Shown here piece by piece: positions 24,488 to 33,332 of a stretch of DNA of 47,797 nt. Source of the stretch: Candidatus Peribacteraceae bacterium. GTDB taxonomy: Bacteria; Patescibacteriota; Gracilibacteria; Peribacterales; Peribacteraceae. Below the pieces are notes generated by a model that saw only the letters and a list, made by a program, of their open reading frames with translations, had not been told where the DNA came from and made no database searches. The translations under genes were made by a program, and so were the position numbers. The stretch is taken from positions 1 to 47,797 of the forward strand of contig JALHMU010000001.1 in NCBI GenBank assembly GCA_022843885.1, given 5' to 3'. The first letter of the stretch is position 1, and every line of letters begins with the position of its first letter.

Positions 24488-27400
24488 ATGGATTCAAAGG
24501 ATTTCGTACATCTGCACTGTCATTCAACCTACTCATTGCTGGAAGCGCTCCCCGCTCCGGATGAGATCGTCGAACGTGCCAAAGAATTAGGTCAAACTGC
24601 CGTTGGTTTGACGGACAAAGGCTACGCACACGGACTCATCGAATTTTATAAAGCTGCAAAGTCCGCGAAACTCAAACCTATTCTCGGTATGCAAACGTAC
24701 GTCGCCGCACGTTCGCGTCATGACAAAGAAAAAGGAACCGATACGAAGAGTTATCCACTCGTGTTGCTCGCGGAGAATGAAGAGGGATATCAAAACTTGT
24801 TATCACTTGCGACGCTCGCAGCACTTCAAGGCATGTATTACAAACCACGTGTCGATGCCGAACTTTTGTCGCAACACGGCAAAGGTCTCATCGCATTATC
24901 GGGTCCGCTTTCTGGTGCATTGCCGCAAGCCGCACTCGCAGAAGATCGTGAACGTATGAAGATGCTCGTCGAGCAATACCGATCATTCTTCGGTGAGAAC
25001 AATCTGTACTTCGAATTGATGGATTTACCGAATGTCCCAGGTCAAGCGGAGGCAAATCAACAGCTCATCAAATTTGGAAAAGAATTCAATGTACCGCTCG
25101 TCGTCGGTGGCGGCTCGCATTACTGTCGTATCGATGATGCAGAGGCACAGGATGTGCTGCTCTGCATTCAAAAGAACTCGCAAGTAAACGATCCAGGTCG
25201 ATTCTCGATGCGTGACAGCGACCTTTCCATGCGCCCATTTGAGGAACTAGAGAAAGCATTTAGTCATGTGCCGGAAGCACTTGAAAACACGCGTGTGATT
25301 GCTGACCGCTGCAATGTCCCGATCGAATTCGGGAAATATCGCATTCCAAGTTTCCCCGTTCCAGAAGGAGAAACCGAAGCAACGCTGCTTGAAAAGCTCT
25401 GCGCGGCCGGACTCGAAACGCGCTATGGATTTACCATCGACAAGATTCCATCCGACAAACAATCGATCGTGGATCGCATGCAATTTGAATTGAATGTTAT
25501 CAACACGATGGGCTTCGCCGGATACTTCTTGATCGTCGCGGATTTCATCAGTGAAGCGAAGCGACGTGGGATTACCGTAGGCCCTGGACGTGGCTCTGCT
25601 GCGGGCTCCATCGTGAGTTACCTCCTCGACATTACAACACTCGATCCGGTCGAACACGGCCTTCTCTTCGAGCGTTTCTTGAATCCGGATCGCATCTCGA
25701 TGCCAGATATCGATATGGACTTCGCTGATACGCGTCGTGATGAAGTATTGGAATATGTGCGCGAAAAATATGGCGCCGATCACGTCGTCCAAATCTGTAC
25801 ATTCGGAACACTTGCTGCTCGTGCCGCCGTCAAAGACGTGGGCCGCGTCTATGGCGTTCCATTCACGGAGATGAACGAACTTGTGAAGCTCATTTCCGAT
25901 CGTCCCGGTACAAGTTTGGACGAAGCACTCACATCATCCGAACTCAAAGCAGTCGTCGATTCTAGTGAGACCTATAAGAAGATCATCGAAGTTGCTTTGA
26001 AGCTGGAAGGCAAAGCACGCCACGTCTCTGTGCACGCGTGTGGTGTCATCATCACGCCACGACCAGCAGTGGAATACACAGCACTCCAGCGCGCACCGAA
26101 GGATCAGGACATCGTCATCACGCAGTACGGTGCCAAACCACTCGAAGCACTCGGTCTGCTCAAAATGGACTTCCTCGGTCTCAAAAACCTCACGATCATT
26201 CAGACTGCGCTCCTCATCATCGAGCGTTTGCACAACGTGAAGATCGACATCGCGCGTATTCCGACTGATGACAAAGATACATTCGCACTTCTCTCACGCG
26301 GTGAGACAACCGGTGTGTTCCAGCTCGAATCTGCGGGCATGCGTCGCTACTTGAAACAGCTCAAACCAAGCGCCTTCGATGACATCACAGCTATGGTGTC
26401 GTTGTATCGCCCGGGTCCGATGGAAAAGATTCCGGATTACATCAAACGCAAGCACGGTCAGAAAGAAGTGTCGTACATCCATCCAGACATGGAGCCGATT
26501 CTGGAGCCAACATACGGTGTCGGTATTTATCAGGAGCAGATTCTTGAAATGGCACGTGTCTTCGCCGGATTCACACTCGGTGAAGCTGACTTGTTGCGCC
26601 GTGCGATCGGAAAGAAAATCAAAAGCGAACTGGATGCACAGCGTGAGAAATTCATTCAGGGCACCATCGACAAAGGCTATGGCAAAAAACTCGGTGTCGC
26701 CCTGTTCGATGACGTTATCACGCCGTTCGCAAACTATGGTTTCAACAAGTCTCACGGTGCCAGCTACGCGCGTATTGCGTATGAAACCGCCTATCTCAAA
26801 GCGCACTACCCGAGCGAGTTCATGGCTGCGCTGCTCTCCAGTGAAAACGGTGACACCGAACGTATTTCCATCGAAATTGCAGAAGCAAAGATGATGGGCA
26901 TTCGTGTGCTGCCACCAGATATCAACGAATCACTCGCGCATTTCACCGCATTGCCGGACGGAAGTATTCGTTTCGGTCTCACGGCTATCAAAGGTGTTGG
27001 CGAAAGTTCTGTTCGTCAGATCATCGAGATCCGCGATGGCACCGAAGGACAGGGCCAGGGTCGCTTCGCACACTTAGAGGATTTCGCAAAGCGTGTGCCA
27101 AGTAAAATTTTGAATAAGAAAACACTCGAAGCCTTCGCAAAAGCCGGCGCACTCGATTCCCTCGGTGACCGCGGAACCATCGTCCATCAGTACGAACGCA
27201 TCATCGATTACTGTAAGTCTGCTGGAGACATCGGTGCATCGCAGACAGATCTCTTCGGCGCTATGGAAGCCGATACAGATGCAGCGAAGATCGCATTTGA
27301 CCCAGAGCCACCTGCTACGAATACCGAGAAGCTCATGTGGGAAAAAGAAACATTGGGTTTGTATGTCTCCAGTCACCCACTTGCAGGACTGTCCAAATAC

Positions 27401-28210
27401 ATTGCGAAGAAAGCACGTCTCAGCGACAGCTTCACAAAGAAAGATGTGAACCGAAAAGTCACCGTCGCAGGCATCGTTGAATCCATCAAGAAAATGCGCA
27501 CCAAGAAAGGCGAGACGATGGCCATTCTCACATTGGAAGATCCATCGGGGGTCATGGAAGTGACACTCTTCCCACGCACGTATGCGCAGTTTGCGGAAGT
27601 CCTCGAAAAACCCGACACCTTACTCGTCGTTGGGGGCACGCTCGACTTCCGTGGTGGCCAATTCCAAGTTCGCGCCGATGCCATCAAACGCGCTGTCCTC
27701 TCCGTGATGGCTGAGAAAGCGAAGGCTGAAGGCTTCTATGACGAAGAGGAGGCAAAGAACGGCATCGTACGCCGACGTGAGCAGACTGAGGACAAGGTCG
27801 ATGAAGTCGATGAAGAAGGCAACGTCGTGGCTGGGACAACTGTCTCCGTTGCCGAGGTTGCACCAGTCATACAGGAAGATGGTTTCCTTGGTCCGATCGC
27901 CGTGTGGATGCTTGCAGGCATGGACCCCGCGGAAGCATTAACGCAGCTTGGTCTCGAGGCACCTGCTCCGACGGATTCTGCAACGCGCATTTCCATTCAT
28001 ACCGTGACACTCCCGGCCAGTGCACCAAAACAACTCCTCATGGAACTCAAAGAAGTCTTTGAATTGTTCCCGGGTTCACAGAAAATCCAATTGCAGATTG
28101 GCAGCCGTATCGTGCCTGTTCCAATGACGGTCACAGTCTCCCCGATCCTCGAGAACCGCATTGAAAAGGTCCTAAAAAAGTATGCAGTGGAGTTGCATTC
28201 AGAAGTGTAA
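24488..28210 (+). CDS. dnaE: DNA polymerase III alpha subunit
   Basis: The 1240-residue replicative polymerase has an N-terminal PHP domain (about 1-270), a C-family polymerase core with catalytic aspartates in PDIDMDF (D407, D409) and KMDFLGLKNL (D561), helix-hairpin-helix/tandem motifs (about 800-900), an OB fold (about 990-1070) and a C-terminal tail. The PHP domain keeps HLHCH (8-12), but the usual DHG triad reads DKG (K44) and the usual metal-binding GCE reads GMQ (Q69), so its nuclease function is probably lost. It is of the DnaE1 type without an internal exonuclease domain. TAGACT (24473-24478) lies 9 nt before the ATG, with no Shine-Dalgarno. Confidence 0.97.
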   Translation: MDSKDFVHLHCHSTYSLLEALPAPDEIVERAKELGQTAVGLTDKGYAHGLIEFYKAAKSAKLKPILGMQTYVAARSRHDKEKGTDTKSYPLVLLAENEEGYQNLLSLATLAALQGMYYKPRVDAELLSQHGKGLIALSGPLSGALPQAALAEDRERMKMLVEQYRSFFGENNLYFELMDLPNVPGQAEANQQLIKFGKEFNVPLVVGGGSHYCRIDDAEAQDVLLCIQKNSQVNDPGRFSMRDSDLSMRPFEELEKAFSHVPEALENTRVIADRCNVPIEFGKYRIPSFPVPEGETEATLLEKLCAAGLETRYGFTIDKIPSDKQSIVDRMQFELNVINTMGFAGYFLIVADFISEAKRRGITVGPGRGSAAGSIVSYLLDITTLDPVEHGLLFERFLNPDRISMPDIDMDFADTRRDEVLEYVREKYGADHVVQICTFGTLAARAAVKDVGRVYGVPFTEMNELVKLISDRPGTSLDEALTSSELKAVVDSSETYKKIIEVALKLEGKARHVSVHACGVIITPRPAVEYTALQRAPKDQDIVITQYGAKPLEALGLLKMDFLGLKNLTIIQTALLIIERLHNVKIDIARIPTDDKDTFALLSRGETTGVFQLESAGMRRYLKQLKPSAFDDITAMVSLYRPGPMEKIPDYIKRKHGQKEVSYIHPDMEPILEPTYGVGIYQEQILEMARVFAGFTLGEADLLRRAIGKKIKSELDAQREKFIQGTIDKGYGKKLGVALFDDVITPFANYGFNKSHGASYARIAYETAYLKAHYPSEFMAALLSSENGDTERISIEIAEAKMMGIRVLPPDINESLAHFTALPDGSIRFGLTAIKGVGESSVRQIIEIRDGTEGQGQGRFAHLEDFAKRVPSKILNKKTLEAFAKAGALDSLGDRGTIVHQYERIIDYCKSAGDIGASQTDLFGAMEADTDAAKIAFDPEPPATNTEKLMWEKETLGLYVSSHPLAGLSKYIAKKARLSDSFTKKDVNRKVTVAGIVESIKKMRTKKGETMAILTLEDPSGVMEVTLFPRTYAQFAEVLEKPDTLLVVGGTLDFRGGQFQVRADAIKRAVLSVMAEKAKAEGFYDEEEAKNGIVRRREQTEDKVDEVDEEGNVVAGTTVSVAEVAPVIQEDGFLGPIAVWMLAGMDPAEALTQLGLEAPAPTDSATRISIHTVTLPASAPKQLLMELKEVFELFPGSQKIQLQIGSRIVPVPMTVTVSPILENRIEKVLKKYAVELHSEV

Positions 28211-28222
28211 TCAGTACACTTC
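28202..28222. promoter_or_regulatory. Inverted repeat overlapping the -10 box of the AbrB-like gene
   Basis: A perfect 8-bp inverted repeat, GAAGTGTA-N5-TACACTTC, spans the dnaE stop codon and overlaps TACACT (28215-28220), the putative -10 hexamer 10 nt before the AbrB-like gene. This position suits autorepression. No T-tract follows, so a terminator is less likely. Confidence 0.5.
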
Positions 28223-28230
28223 GTGCACTT

Positions 28231-28383
28231 ATGACCAAAAAGCCCCGCCACTGGATCGCAACGATGAGTGAACAAGGCCGTATTACGGTTCCCAAAGCCG
28301 TCCGTACGAAGTCCAAGAACGCCGTCTACTGGATCATCCGTCCAAAAAAGAACGGTTTTGAAGCCATGCCGCTGAAAGACTGA
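28231..28383 (+). CDS. AbrB/SpoVT-like small DNA-binding protein
   Basis: A 50-residue protein whose middle reads MSEQGRITVPKAVR, the swapped-hairpin AbrB/MazE signature (S-x-x-GRI-x-[VI]PK-x-[VI]R). Such proteins are dimeric DNA-binding transition-state regulators or antitoxins. This one is close to the minimal domain, and no toxin gene follows; the next gene is the tRNA-modification enzyme TsaC. Its stop overlaps the tsaC ATG (TGATG). The inverted repeat at 28202-28222 could be its operator. Confidence 0.7.
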   Translation: MTKKPRHWIATMSEQGRITVPKAVRTKSKNAVYWIIRPKKNGFEAMPLKD

Positions 28384-28973
28384 TGCAGATTCTTCCTGCG
28401 GAAACCGGCATCGAACAAGCCGTCGAGCATCTTCGACGTGGTGGCCTCGTGATACATCCGACCGAGACGTGTTACGGAATCGCCTGTGATCTCTCCAATC
28501 TAGATGCAGTGAAAAAATTATTCACGCTCAAGGCTCGCCCGGAGACGCAGCCCGTCAGCGGACTTTTTGCGGATCAAGCGATGACCGAAGGATATGTAGA
28601 ATGGATAGATGGAGCCCTAGATTTAGCGAAGAAACATCTGCCAGGCCCTCTCACCATTGTCCTTCCTTTAAAAGGCGTACTCTATCCACTGCCATCAGAC
28701 GCTGCGACGACAATTGGCGTGCGTATTTCATCGAATGCAATCGCATCCGATCTTGTGAAAACATGTGGCAGACCGATCTCTACGACATCAGCCAACCTGC
28801 ACGGACAACCAAATCCGTATTCCGCAGAAGAGATCATTGATCAGTTCAAAAACACCGATACCACGGACGTACTTCTTTTGGATGGAGGAACACTGCCCGC
28901 AGCGCCTCCTAGTACCGTTCTTCTGTTTCAAAATGGGTCGTGGGAAGTTGCCCGAAAAGGGCAAATCGGCTAG
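28383..28973 (+). CDS. tsaC: L-threonylcarbamoyladenylate synthase (TsaC/Sua5/YrdC family)
   Basis: A 196-residue YrdC-domain enzyme that makes threonylcarbamoyl-AMP for t6A37 modification of ANN-decoding tRNAs. The N-terminal HPTETCYGIACD strand-loop, the LKARPETQPVS basic loop, PGPLTIVL and STTSANLHGQ are the family's ATP and threonine binding elements. The length equals the short TsaC form, without the Sua5 C-terminal extension. Coupling to the AbrB-like gene by TGATG suggests joint transcription. Confidence 0.93.
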   Translation: MQILPAETGIEQAVEHLRRGGLVIHPTETCYGIACDLSNLDAVKKLFTLKARPETQPVSGLFADQAMTEGYVEWIDGALDLAKKHLPGPLTIVLPLKGVLYPLPSDAATTIGVRISSNAIASDLVKTCGRPISTTSANLHGQPNPYSAEEIIDQFKNTDTTDVLLLDGGTLPAAPPSTVLLFQNGSWEVARKGQIG

Positions 28974-28986
28974 AATGACAGACCCT

Positions 28987-29214
28987 ATGAAGCAGAACCT
29001 AAAGCTATTCTACGATCATCCAAAACCGGAAACGCCGGAAGAAAAATCCGTGCGTATCGAACGTGAGGTGAGAACGGCTGATTGGAAATTGCGCGAATAT
29101 GTCGAACATCACATTTGGCGACTCCTCCCAAATATTTTTCATGAATACCAAGAGAAGCCAAATGGGCAGGTTGTGCATGAAGAAATTGATCAGGATATGC
29201 CGATGACAGACTAA
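28987..29214 (+). CDS. Small hypothetical protein
   Basis: A 75-residue, acidic, mostly helical protein with EVRTADWKLREYVEHHIWRLLP as its core segment in part; no family is recognised. Two in-frame ATGs exist, at 28975 and 28987. The second is preferred because TAGAAT (28971-28976), a -10-like hexamer, ends 10 nt before it. It lies between tsaC and nrdR on the same strand. Confidence 0.55.
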   Translation: MKQNLKLFYDHPKPETPEEKSVRIEREVRTADWKLREYVEHHIWRLLPNIFHEYQEKPNGQVVHEEIDQDMPMTD

Positions 29215-29234
29215 TCTCTTGCTATAGTAAAACT

Positions 29235-29684
29235 ATGCACTGCCCTCGCTGCAAATCGGAAACGACGTCGGTCATCGACTCACGTTTGAGCGAAGACGGC
29301 CGTGCCGTGCGCCGTCGTCGTGAATGTGACAAGTGCGAGCATCGCTTCACCACCTTTGAGCGTCAGGAGCTTTCCACGCTTATCGTCGTAAAACGTGATG
29401 GTACCCGTGAGCCCTACAGTCGTAGCAAACTGGAACGCGGCATTTGGTTAGCCTGCACCAAGCGTCCTGTCAGCCAGAAAGACATCGCCGATATGCTTTC
29501 CACACTGGAAGACAAATGGGGCGCGAACAAAGAAGAAGTCAGCTCACAGACAGTCGGCAAAGATGTGATGGTCGCACTGAGCAAGCTCGATAAAGTCGCC
29601 TACATCCGTTTTGCATCCGTGCACCGCGAATTCAAAGACGTCGAAGAATTTAAAGAAGAACTCGGAAAGCTCTTCAAAAAATAA
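29235..29684 (+). CDS. nrdR: Transcriptional repressor NrdR
   Basis: This 149-residue regulator of ribonucleotide reductase genes has an N-terminal zinc ribbon with C3, C6, C31 and C34, the DSR-x-SEDG-x-A-x-RRRREC segment between the pairs, and a central ATP-cone domain (about 49-139) that senses ATP/dATP. The family signature is unambiguous. TATAGT (29223-29228) lies 6 nt before the ATG. No nrd reductase genes are in this window, so its targets lie elsewhere. Confidence 0.97.
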   Translation: MHCPRCKSETTSVIDSRLSEDGRAVRRRRECDKCEHRFTTFERQELSTLIVVKRDGTREPYSRSKLERGIWLACTKRPVSQKDIADMLSTLEDKWGANKEEVSSQTVGKDVMVALSKLDKVAYIRFASVHREFKDVEEFKEELGKLFKK

Positions 29685-29687
29685 TTA

Positions 29688-29912
29688 CTACTCCATTTCA
29701 GACTCAAAATAATCGTGCGGTAACCCTTCAACGGGTGGCTTCATCCCTGTATGTTTCATGAATTCTCCCACAAGCAATTTTAGACGAGTCTCTATTTCAG
29801 CTCGCTCCATACGCACTTTCGTCTGAGCAAGCTCTGCTTGCGCATCACGAATTTCCTGCGTTTTGATCCGCATGTATTGCGTATTTGCCTTGATCAAATT
29901 ATTCATTTCCAT
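29688..29912 (-). CDS. Hypothetical coiled-coil protein
   Basis: A 74-residue protein made mainly of a coiled coil (about 8-50), ending in HDYFESEME. No family is recognised. It lies 11 nt downstream of another orphan gene on the same strand and ends 3 nt from the convergent nrdR stop. The pair is more AT-rich than the flanking core genes. Confidence 0.6.
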   Translation of the reverse strand: MEMNNLIKANTQYMRIKTQEIRDAQAELAQTKVRMERAEIETRLKLLVGEFMKHTGMKPPVEGLPHDYFESEME

Positions 29913-29923
29913 AAGTAAAATAG

Positions 29924-30328
29924 TTATTTGCTCAGCTGAATGTGTACCATATTTTCGCGTACCAAATTGTCTGTTCGACGTTCGATTGCACTTTCGAGAA
30001 TATGAAATTGCGCATCTGGGAATGCACCTTTTTCAAATCGAGCGCGAATATCAAGCGATACATTCGTTAATTCTTGCTGGGAAGTTGCAGCTGCGATGCG
30101 ATTGAACTCAGCTGAGAGCAATCCCTTCTGGCATGCATCAAAAAGAGCCTGCAACTCATTTCTCTGATCTGAACTTATCTGCATTGTGTTTACAGCTTGA
30201 TTAATGGAACGACGTACTTCTTCTAAGTCATTCATATCATCGATCACCTGAAGAGCGATCTTGATTTCTTCGTAAACCAAAGATGGATTGAGAGATTCGT
30301 GAGACATAGAATTGGAGAAAGCAATCAT
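29924..30328 (-). CDS. Hypothetical helical protein
   Basis: A 134-residue soluble, acidic, helical protein with no recognised family. An in-frame ATG at 30307 would shorten it by seven residues; the 30328 start is slightly favoured by the AATAGT hexamer 8 nt upstream. It is the first gene of a two-gene minus-strand unit between nrdR and aspS. A 17-nt palindrome (30335-30351) lies directly before it. Confidence 0.6.
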   Translation of the reverse strand: MIAFSNSMSHESLNPSLVYEEIKIALQVIDDMNDLEEVRRSINQAVNTMQISSDQRNELQALFDACQKGLLSAEFNRIAAATSQQELTNVSLDIRARFEKGAFPDAQFHILESAIERRTDNLVRENMVHIQLSK

Positions 30329-30334
30329 AGTTCT

Positions 30335-30351
30335 TTACTATTAAATAGTAA
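30335..30351. promoter_or_regulatory. 17-nt palindrome before an orphan gene pair
   Basis: TTACTATT-A-AATAGTAA is a perfect 8-bp inverted repeat around a single A, 6 nt before the start of the 134-residue orphan gene. It is AT-rich, so chance is possible, but the position fits an operator overlapping the minus-strand promoter. Confidence 0.4.
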
Positions 30352-30418
30352 TAACACAATTCTGTCAATATTTGAAATCACCTACACTCCGTATGCGTTC
30401 TTCTCTATCCTAAGCGCC

Positions 30419-32185
30419 ATGTTGAGGACGCATACCTGTGGCGATCTGAACGCTGATCACGTCGGCAAAACCGTCGTGCTTTCAGGATGGGTGCATCGCC
30501 GTCGTGACCATGGCGGACTCATCTTCATCGATCTCCGTGATCGCTATGGTTTCACGCAGATCGTGTCCGATCCGGAGAACAAAGCGATCTTCAAAATTGC
30601 AGAGAAAGTCCGTCCTGAATGGGTCATCAAGATTGAAGGCACAGTTCGTAAACGTCTAGAAGGTGCAGAACGCACCGACAATCCGACAGGACAGATCGAA
30701 GTGCTCATTAGCTCGTTTGAAATTTTGAACGAAGCCAAAACACCGCCATTTGAGATCGATCAAGATAAAGAAGTGAATGAAGAATTGCGTTTGGAATATC
30801 GCTATTTGGATCTGCGCCGCGAAAGTATGCAGAAGAACATGATCATGCGTCACAAGCTGCAGCAAGCCACGCGTAAGTTTTTCTACGATCGTGATTTCCT
30901 CGAAATCGAAACGCCGATTCTGATTAAAGGCACACCAGAAGGCGCACGCGAATATCTCGTTCCAAGTCGTGTACACAAAGGAGAGTTCTACGTGCTTCCA
31001 CAGAGTCCGCAGCAATTAAAACAGCTCACGATGATCGCAGGACTCGACCGCTACATGCAGATCGCTCGATGTTTCCGTGACGAAGATTTGCGCGGCGATC
31101 GCCAGCCGGAATTCACACAGATGGACTTGGAAATGTCCTTCGTCGAAGCGGAAGATGTCATGCAATTAAACGAAGAAGCACTCACGTCACTCACGAAAGA
31201 ACTTCGTCCTGATGTGAAAATCAAACAATCACCATGGCCTCGTTTTACGTATGAACAAGCCATGAATCTGTATGGTTCCGATAAGCCAGACATTCGTTTC
31301 GATCTCGCATTCACGGATGTCACGGAGCTTTGCAAGGATGCTGGATTCTCCGTCTTCGCCAATGCTGTGAAGTCCGGAGGCGTCGTGAAAGCGATGCGCG
31401 TTCCAGGTGGATCTGACTTCTCACGCAAAGATATCGACGAGCTCACGGAGATTGCAAAAATTTACGGAGCCAAAGGACTCGCGTGGATCAAAGTCACTGC
31501 GGAAGGATTCGACGGTGTCCCGGTTACCAAACTCGGTGACGATCTGACGAAACATATCGGAGCCCTGTGCAAAGCCGAAAAAGGCGATCTTCTTCTCTTC
31601 GCTGCCGATCAATTCGACACTGCATGTGTCAGTCTTGGTGCTGTACGCACGGACATCGCACGTCGTAAAAATCTTGCCGATCCAAAACTCTTCGCATTCT
31701 GCTGGATCACGGATTTCCCGATGTTCGAGAAGGACAAAGAGACTGGTGATCTCGTTGCGATGCATCACCCGTTCACACGTCCGAAAAAAGAATTCGAAGC
31801 ATCACTCACGAGCGATCCGACAGCAGCAAAAGCAGAAGCATACGACGTCGCATTGAACGGGTATGAAATCGGCGGAGGATCGATCCGTATTCATGAGGAG
31901 AAACTTCAGAAGAGTGTGTTCGATGCACTTAAGATTTCCGATGACGATGCTGAGAAACGTTTCGGCCACATGCTCAATGCATTTAAATTTGGTGCACCAC
32001 CACACGGTGGAATCGCATGGGGACTCGATCGCATTGCGATGATTTTTGCCGACGCACCGAACATTCGTGAAGTGATCGCCTATCCGAAGGATCAGAAAGC
32101 GAAAGATGTGATGCTCGGCGCACCATCCATGATTCCTGAAAAGCAGCTGTCAGAGCTAGGGATCAAGGTTTTGGAGGAAGAATAA
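30419..32185 (+). CDS. aspS: Aspartyl-tRNA synthetase
   Basis: The 588-residue bacterial-type class II synthetase has an N-terminal OB anticodon-binding domain (about 1-105, with SGWVHRRRDHGG), class II motif 2 around RCFRDEDLRGDRQPEFTQ (in the 215-235 range), the bacterial GAD insertion (about 290-410) and motif 3 HGGIAWGLDR near residue 530. Whether it also charges tRNA-Asn cannot be settled here. TATCCT (30406-30411) lies 7 nt before the chosen ATG; the open frame upstream to 30299 looks non-coding. The gene runs toward the coiled-coil protein gene. Confidence 0.97.
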   Translation: MLRTHTCGDLNADHVGKTVVLSGWVHRRRDHGGLIFIDLRDRYGFTQIVSDPENKAIFKIAEKVRPEWVIKIEGTVRKRLEGAERTDNPTGQIEVLISSFEILNEAKTPPFEIDQDKEVNEELRLEYRYLDLRRESMQKNMIMRHKLQQATRKFFYDRDFLEIETPILIKGTPEGAREYLVPSRVHKGEFYVLPQSPQQLKQLTMIAGLDRYMQIARCFRDEDLRGDRQPEFTQMDLEMSFVEAEDVMQLNEEALTSLTKELRPDVKIKQSPWPRFTYEQAMNLYGSDKPDIRFDLAFTDVTELCKDAGFSVFANAVKSGGVVKAMRVPGGSDFSRKDIDELTEIAKIYGAKGLAWIKVTAEGFDGVPVTKLGDDLTKHIGALCKAEKGDLLLFAADQFDTACVSLGAVRTDIARRKNLADPKLFAFCWITDFPMFEKDKETGDLVAMHHPFTRPKKEFEASLTSDPTAAKAEAYDVALNGYEIGGGSIRIHEEKLQKSVFDALKISDDDAEKRFGHMLNAFKFGAPPHGGIAWGLDRIAMIFADAPNIREVIAYPKDQKAKDVMLGAPSMIPEKQLSELGIKVLEEE

Positions 32186-32225
32186 ACATCGTCAGAAAGC
32201 CATTTTTCTGCTATACTGGGGAGAA

Positions 32226-33182
32226 ATGGATCCACAGCGAAAAGACCCGGCACAACCAAATGATTTTGAGGCGTCCGCTGCGAAAGCGCGCGAACATTAT
32301 GCCGAAACCGATCGCATCAGAAATGAACGCCGCCAAGGAAAATCAGAACATCTTGAACGTGAGAAGGAAGCATTTCTTGCGGCGGAAAAAGAGAAGCAGA
32401 TGAACACGGAAGAGCGAGAAGAGTGGTTGAAATCGGAAAAGAAGAAGCGTCAGGAGATCGAAGTCGATAAGCAGCGTCGAGACGCTGAGCTCGCTGCTCG
32501 TGATGTGGAAAAACAGAAGAAGGTCGAAGCTGCAAAAAAGCGTGAGGAGTACATGAAGGACTTGAATGATATGGCTCGCATGAAGCTTGCCGAGAAGCAG
32601 AAGAAATACGGCACGGATCGTTTGCGCGAAGACTTGATGAAGCAAGCTGATCAAGAAGAGCGCACGAAGCGTGAGCAATACGATCACGAATTACGCGATG
32701 CATTCATCGCTGCTGATGAAGTCGAAAAGAAAAAGAAGCTTGAGGTCGAGAACGAACGCAAGCGTGCACTCATCGAAGCGCAGATGATCCTCGATCGCCA
32801 TGTGAAAGAATTAGCGGAAGTACAGCACGCTGGCTTGCTCATGATCGAAGAAGAAGAGCGATCGGCTATGCAAACCATCGCACGGGGCCGCAATGCCCCC
32901 GACGTTGCGAGAAAGATGAAGATTGACGTCGCAATCCAGTCGCGCCAGAAACGTGCAGCCTTGGACCGGGAATTGGAACAGAAGCGTAGCAAGTTGGAAT
33001 CGGACTTCCGAAATGAGAAGCAGCGCATCGATACCGTCGCCATGCGTGCCATTCAGGCGAACGAAGCCGATGCTCGTCGCGTAAAAGCGGAAGCCGAGAC
33101 TGAGCAGCGCAGAAAGATGCACGAAGCGGAAACGATTGCTGCACAGAAACGCAGCGAAGCCAGACGCGCCGAGCTATCGTAA
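32226..33182 (+). CDS. Highly charged coiled-coil protein
   Basis: This 318-residue protein is almost entirely Glu, Lys, Arg, Gln and Ala in heptad-like patterns, predicting one long alpha-helical coiled coil with a short break near residues 210-225. There is no signal peptide or membrane helix. Homologies to such sequences are unreliable because of composition, so no function is proposed beyond a structural or scaffolding filament. TATACT (32212-32217) lies 8 nt before the ATG, together with GGGGAG that could serve as a Shine-Dalgarno. It ends just before tRNA-Leu. Confidence 0.75.
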   Translation: MDPQRKDPAQPNDFEASAAKAREHYAETDRIRNERRQGKSEHLEREKEAFLAAEKEKQMNTEEREEWLKSEKKKRQEIEVDKQRRDAELAARDVEKQKKVEAAKKREEYMKDLNDMARMKLAEKQKKYGTDRLREDLMKQADQEERTKREQYDHELRDAFIAADEVEKKKKLEVENERKRALIEAQMILDRHVKELAEVQHAGLLMIEEEERSAMQTIARGRNAPDVARKMKIDVAIQSRQKRAALDRELEQKRSKLESDFRNEKQRIDTVAMRAIQANEADARRVKAEAETEQRRKMHEAETIAAQKRSEARRAELS

Positions 33183-33199
33183 GCTATACTGCGGCTATG

Positions 33200-33284
33200 C
33201 CGGGGTGGCGAAATGGCAGACGCGCCAGTCTTAGGAACTGGTACCCGCAAGGGTATGGAGGTTCGAGTCCTCTCCCCGGCACCA
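33200..33284 (+). tRNA. tRNA-Leu (anticodon TAG)
   Basis: A class II tRNA with acceptor GCCGGGG/CCCCGGC, a long variable arm (TACCCGCAAGGGTA), anticodon stem CCAGT/ACTGG with loop CTTAGGA, T-loop TTCGAGT, discriminator A and encoded CCA. The anticodon is at 33233-33235. TATACT (33186-33191) lies 8 nt before the 5' end and is its likely -10 box. Confidence 0.96.
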
Positions 33285-33332
33285 CGTACAATTGTTCGCT
33301 GCGCTCACAATCACGTGGCGCCGTCATTCATC

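Noticed and set aside
33285..33332. Terminator after tRNA-Leu formed by ATTGT and ACAAT
   Set aside because: The stem is only 5 bp plus mismatches and no T-tract follows.
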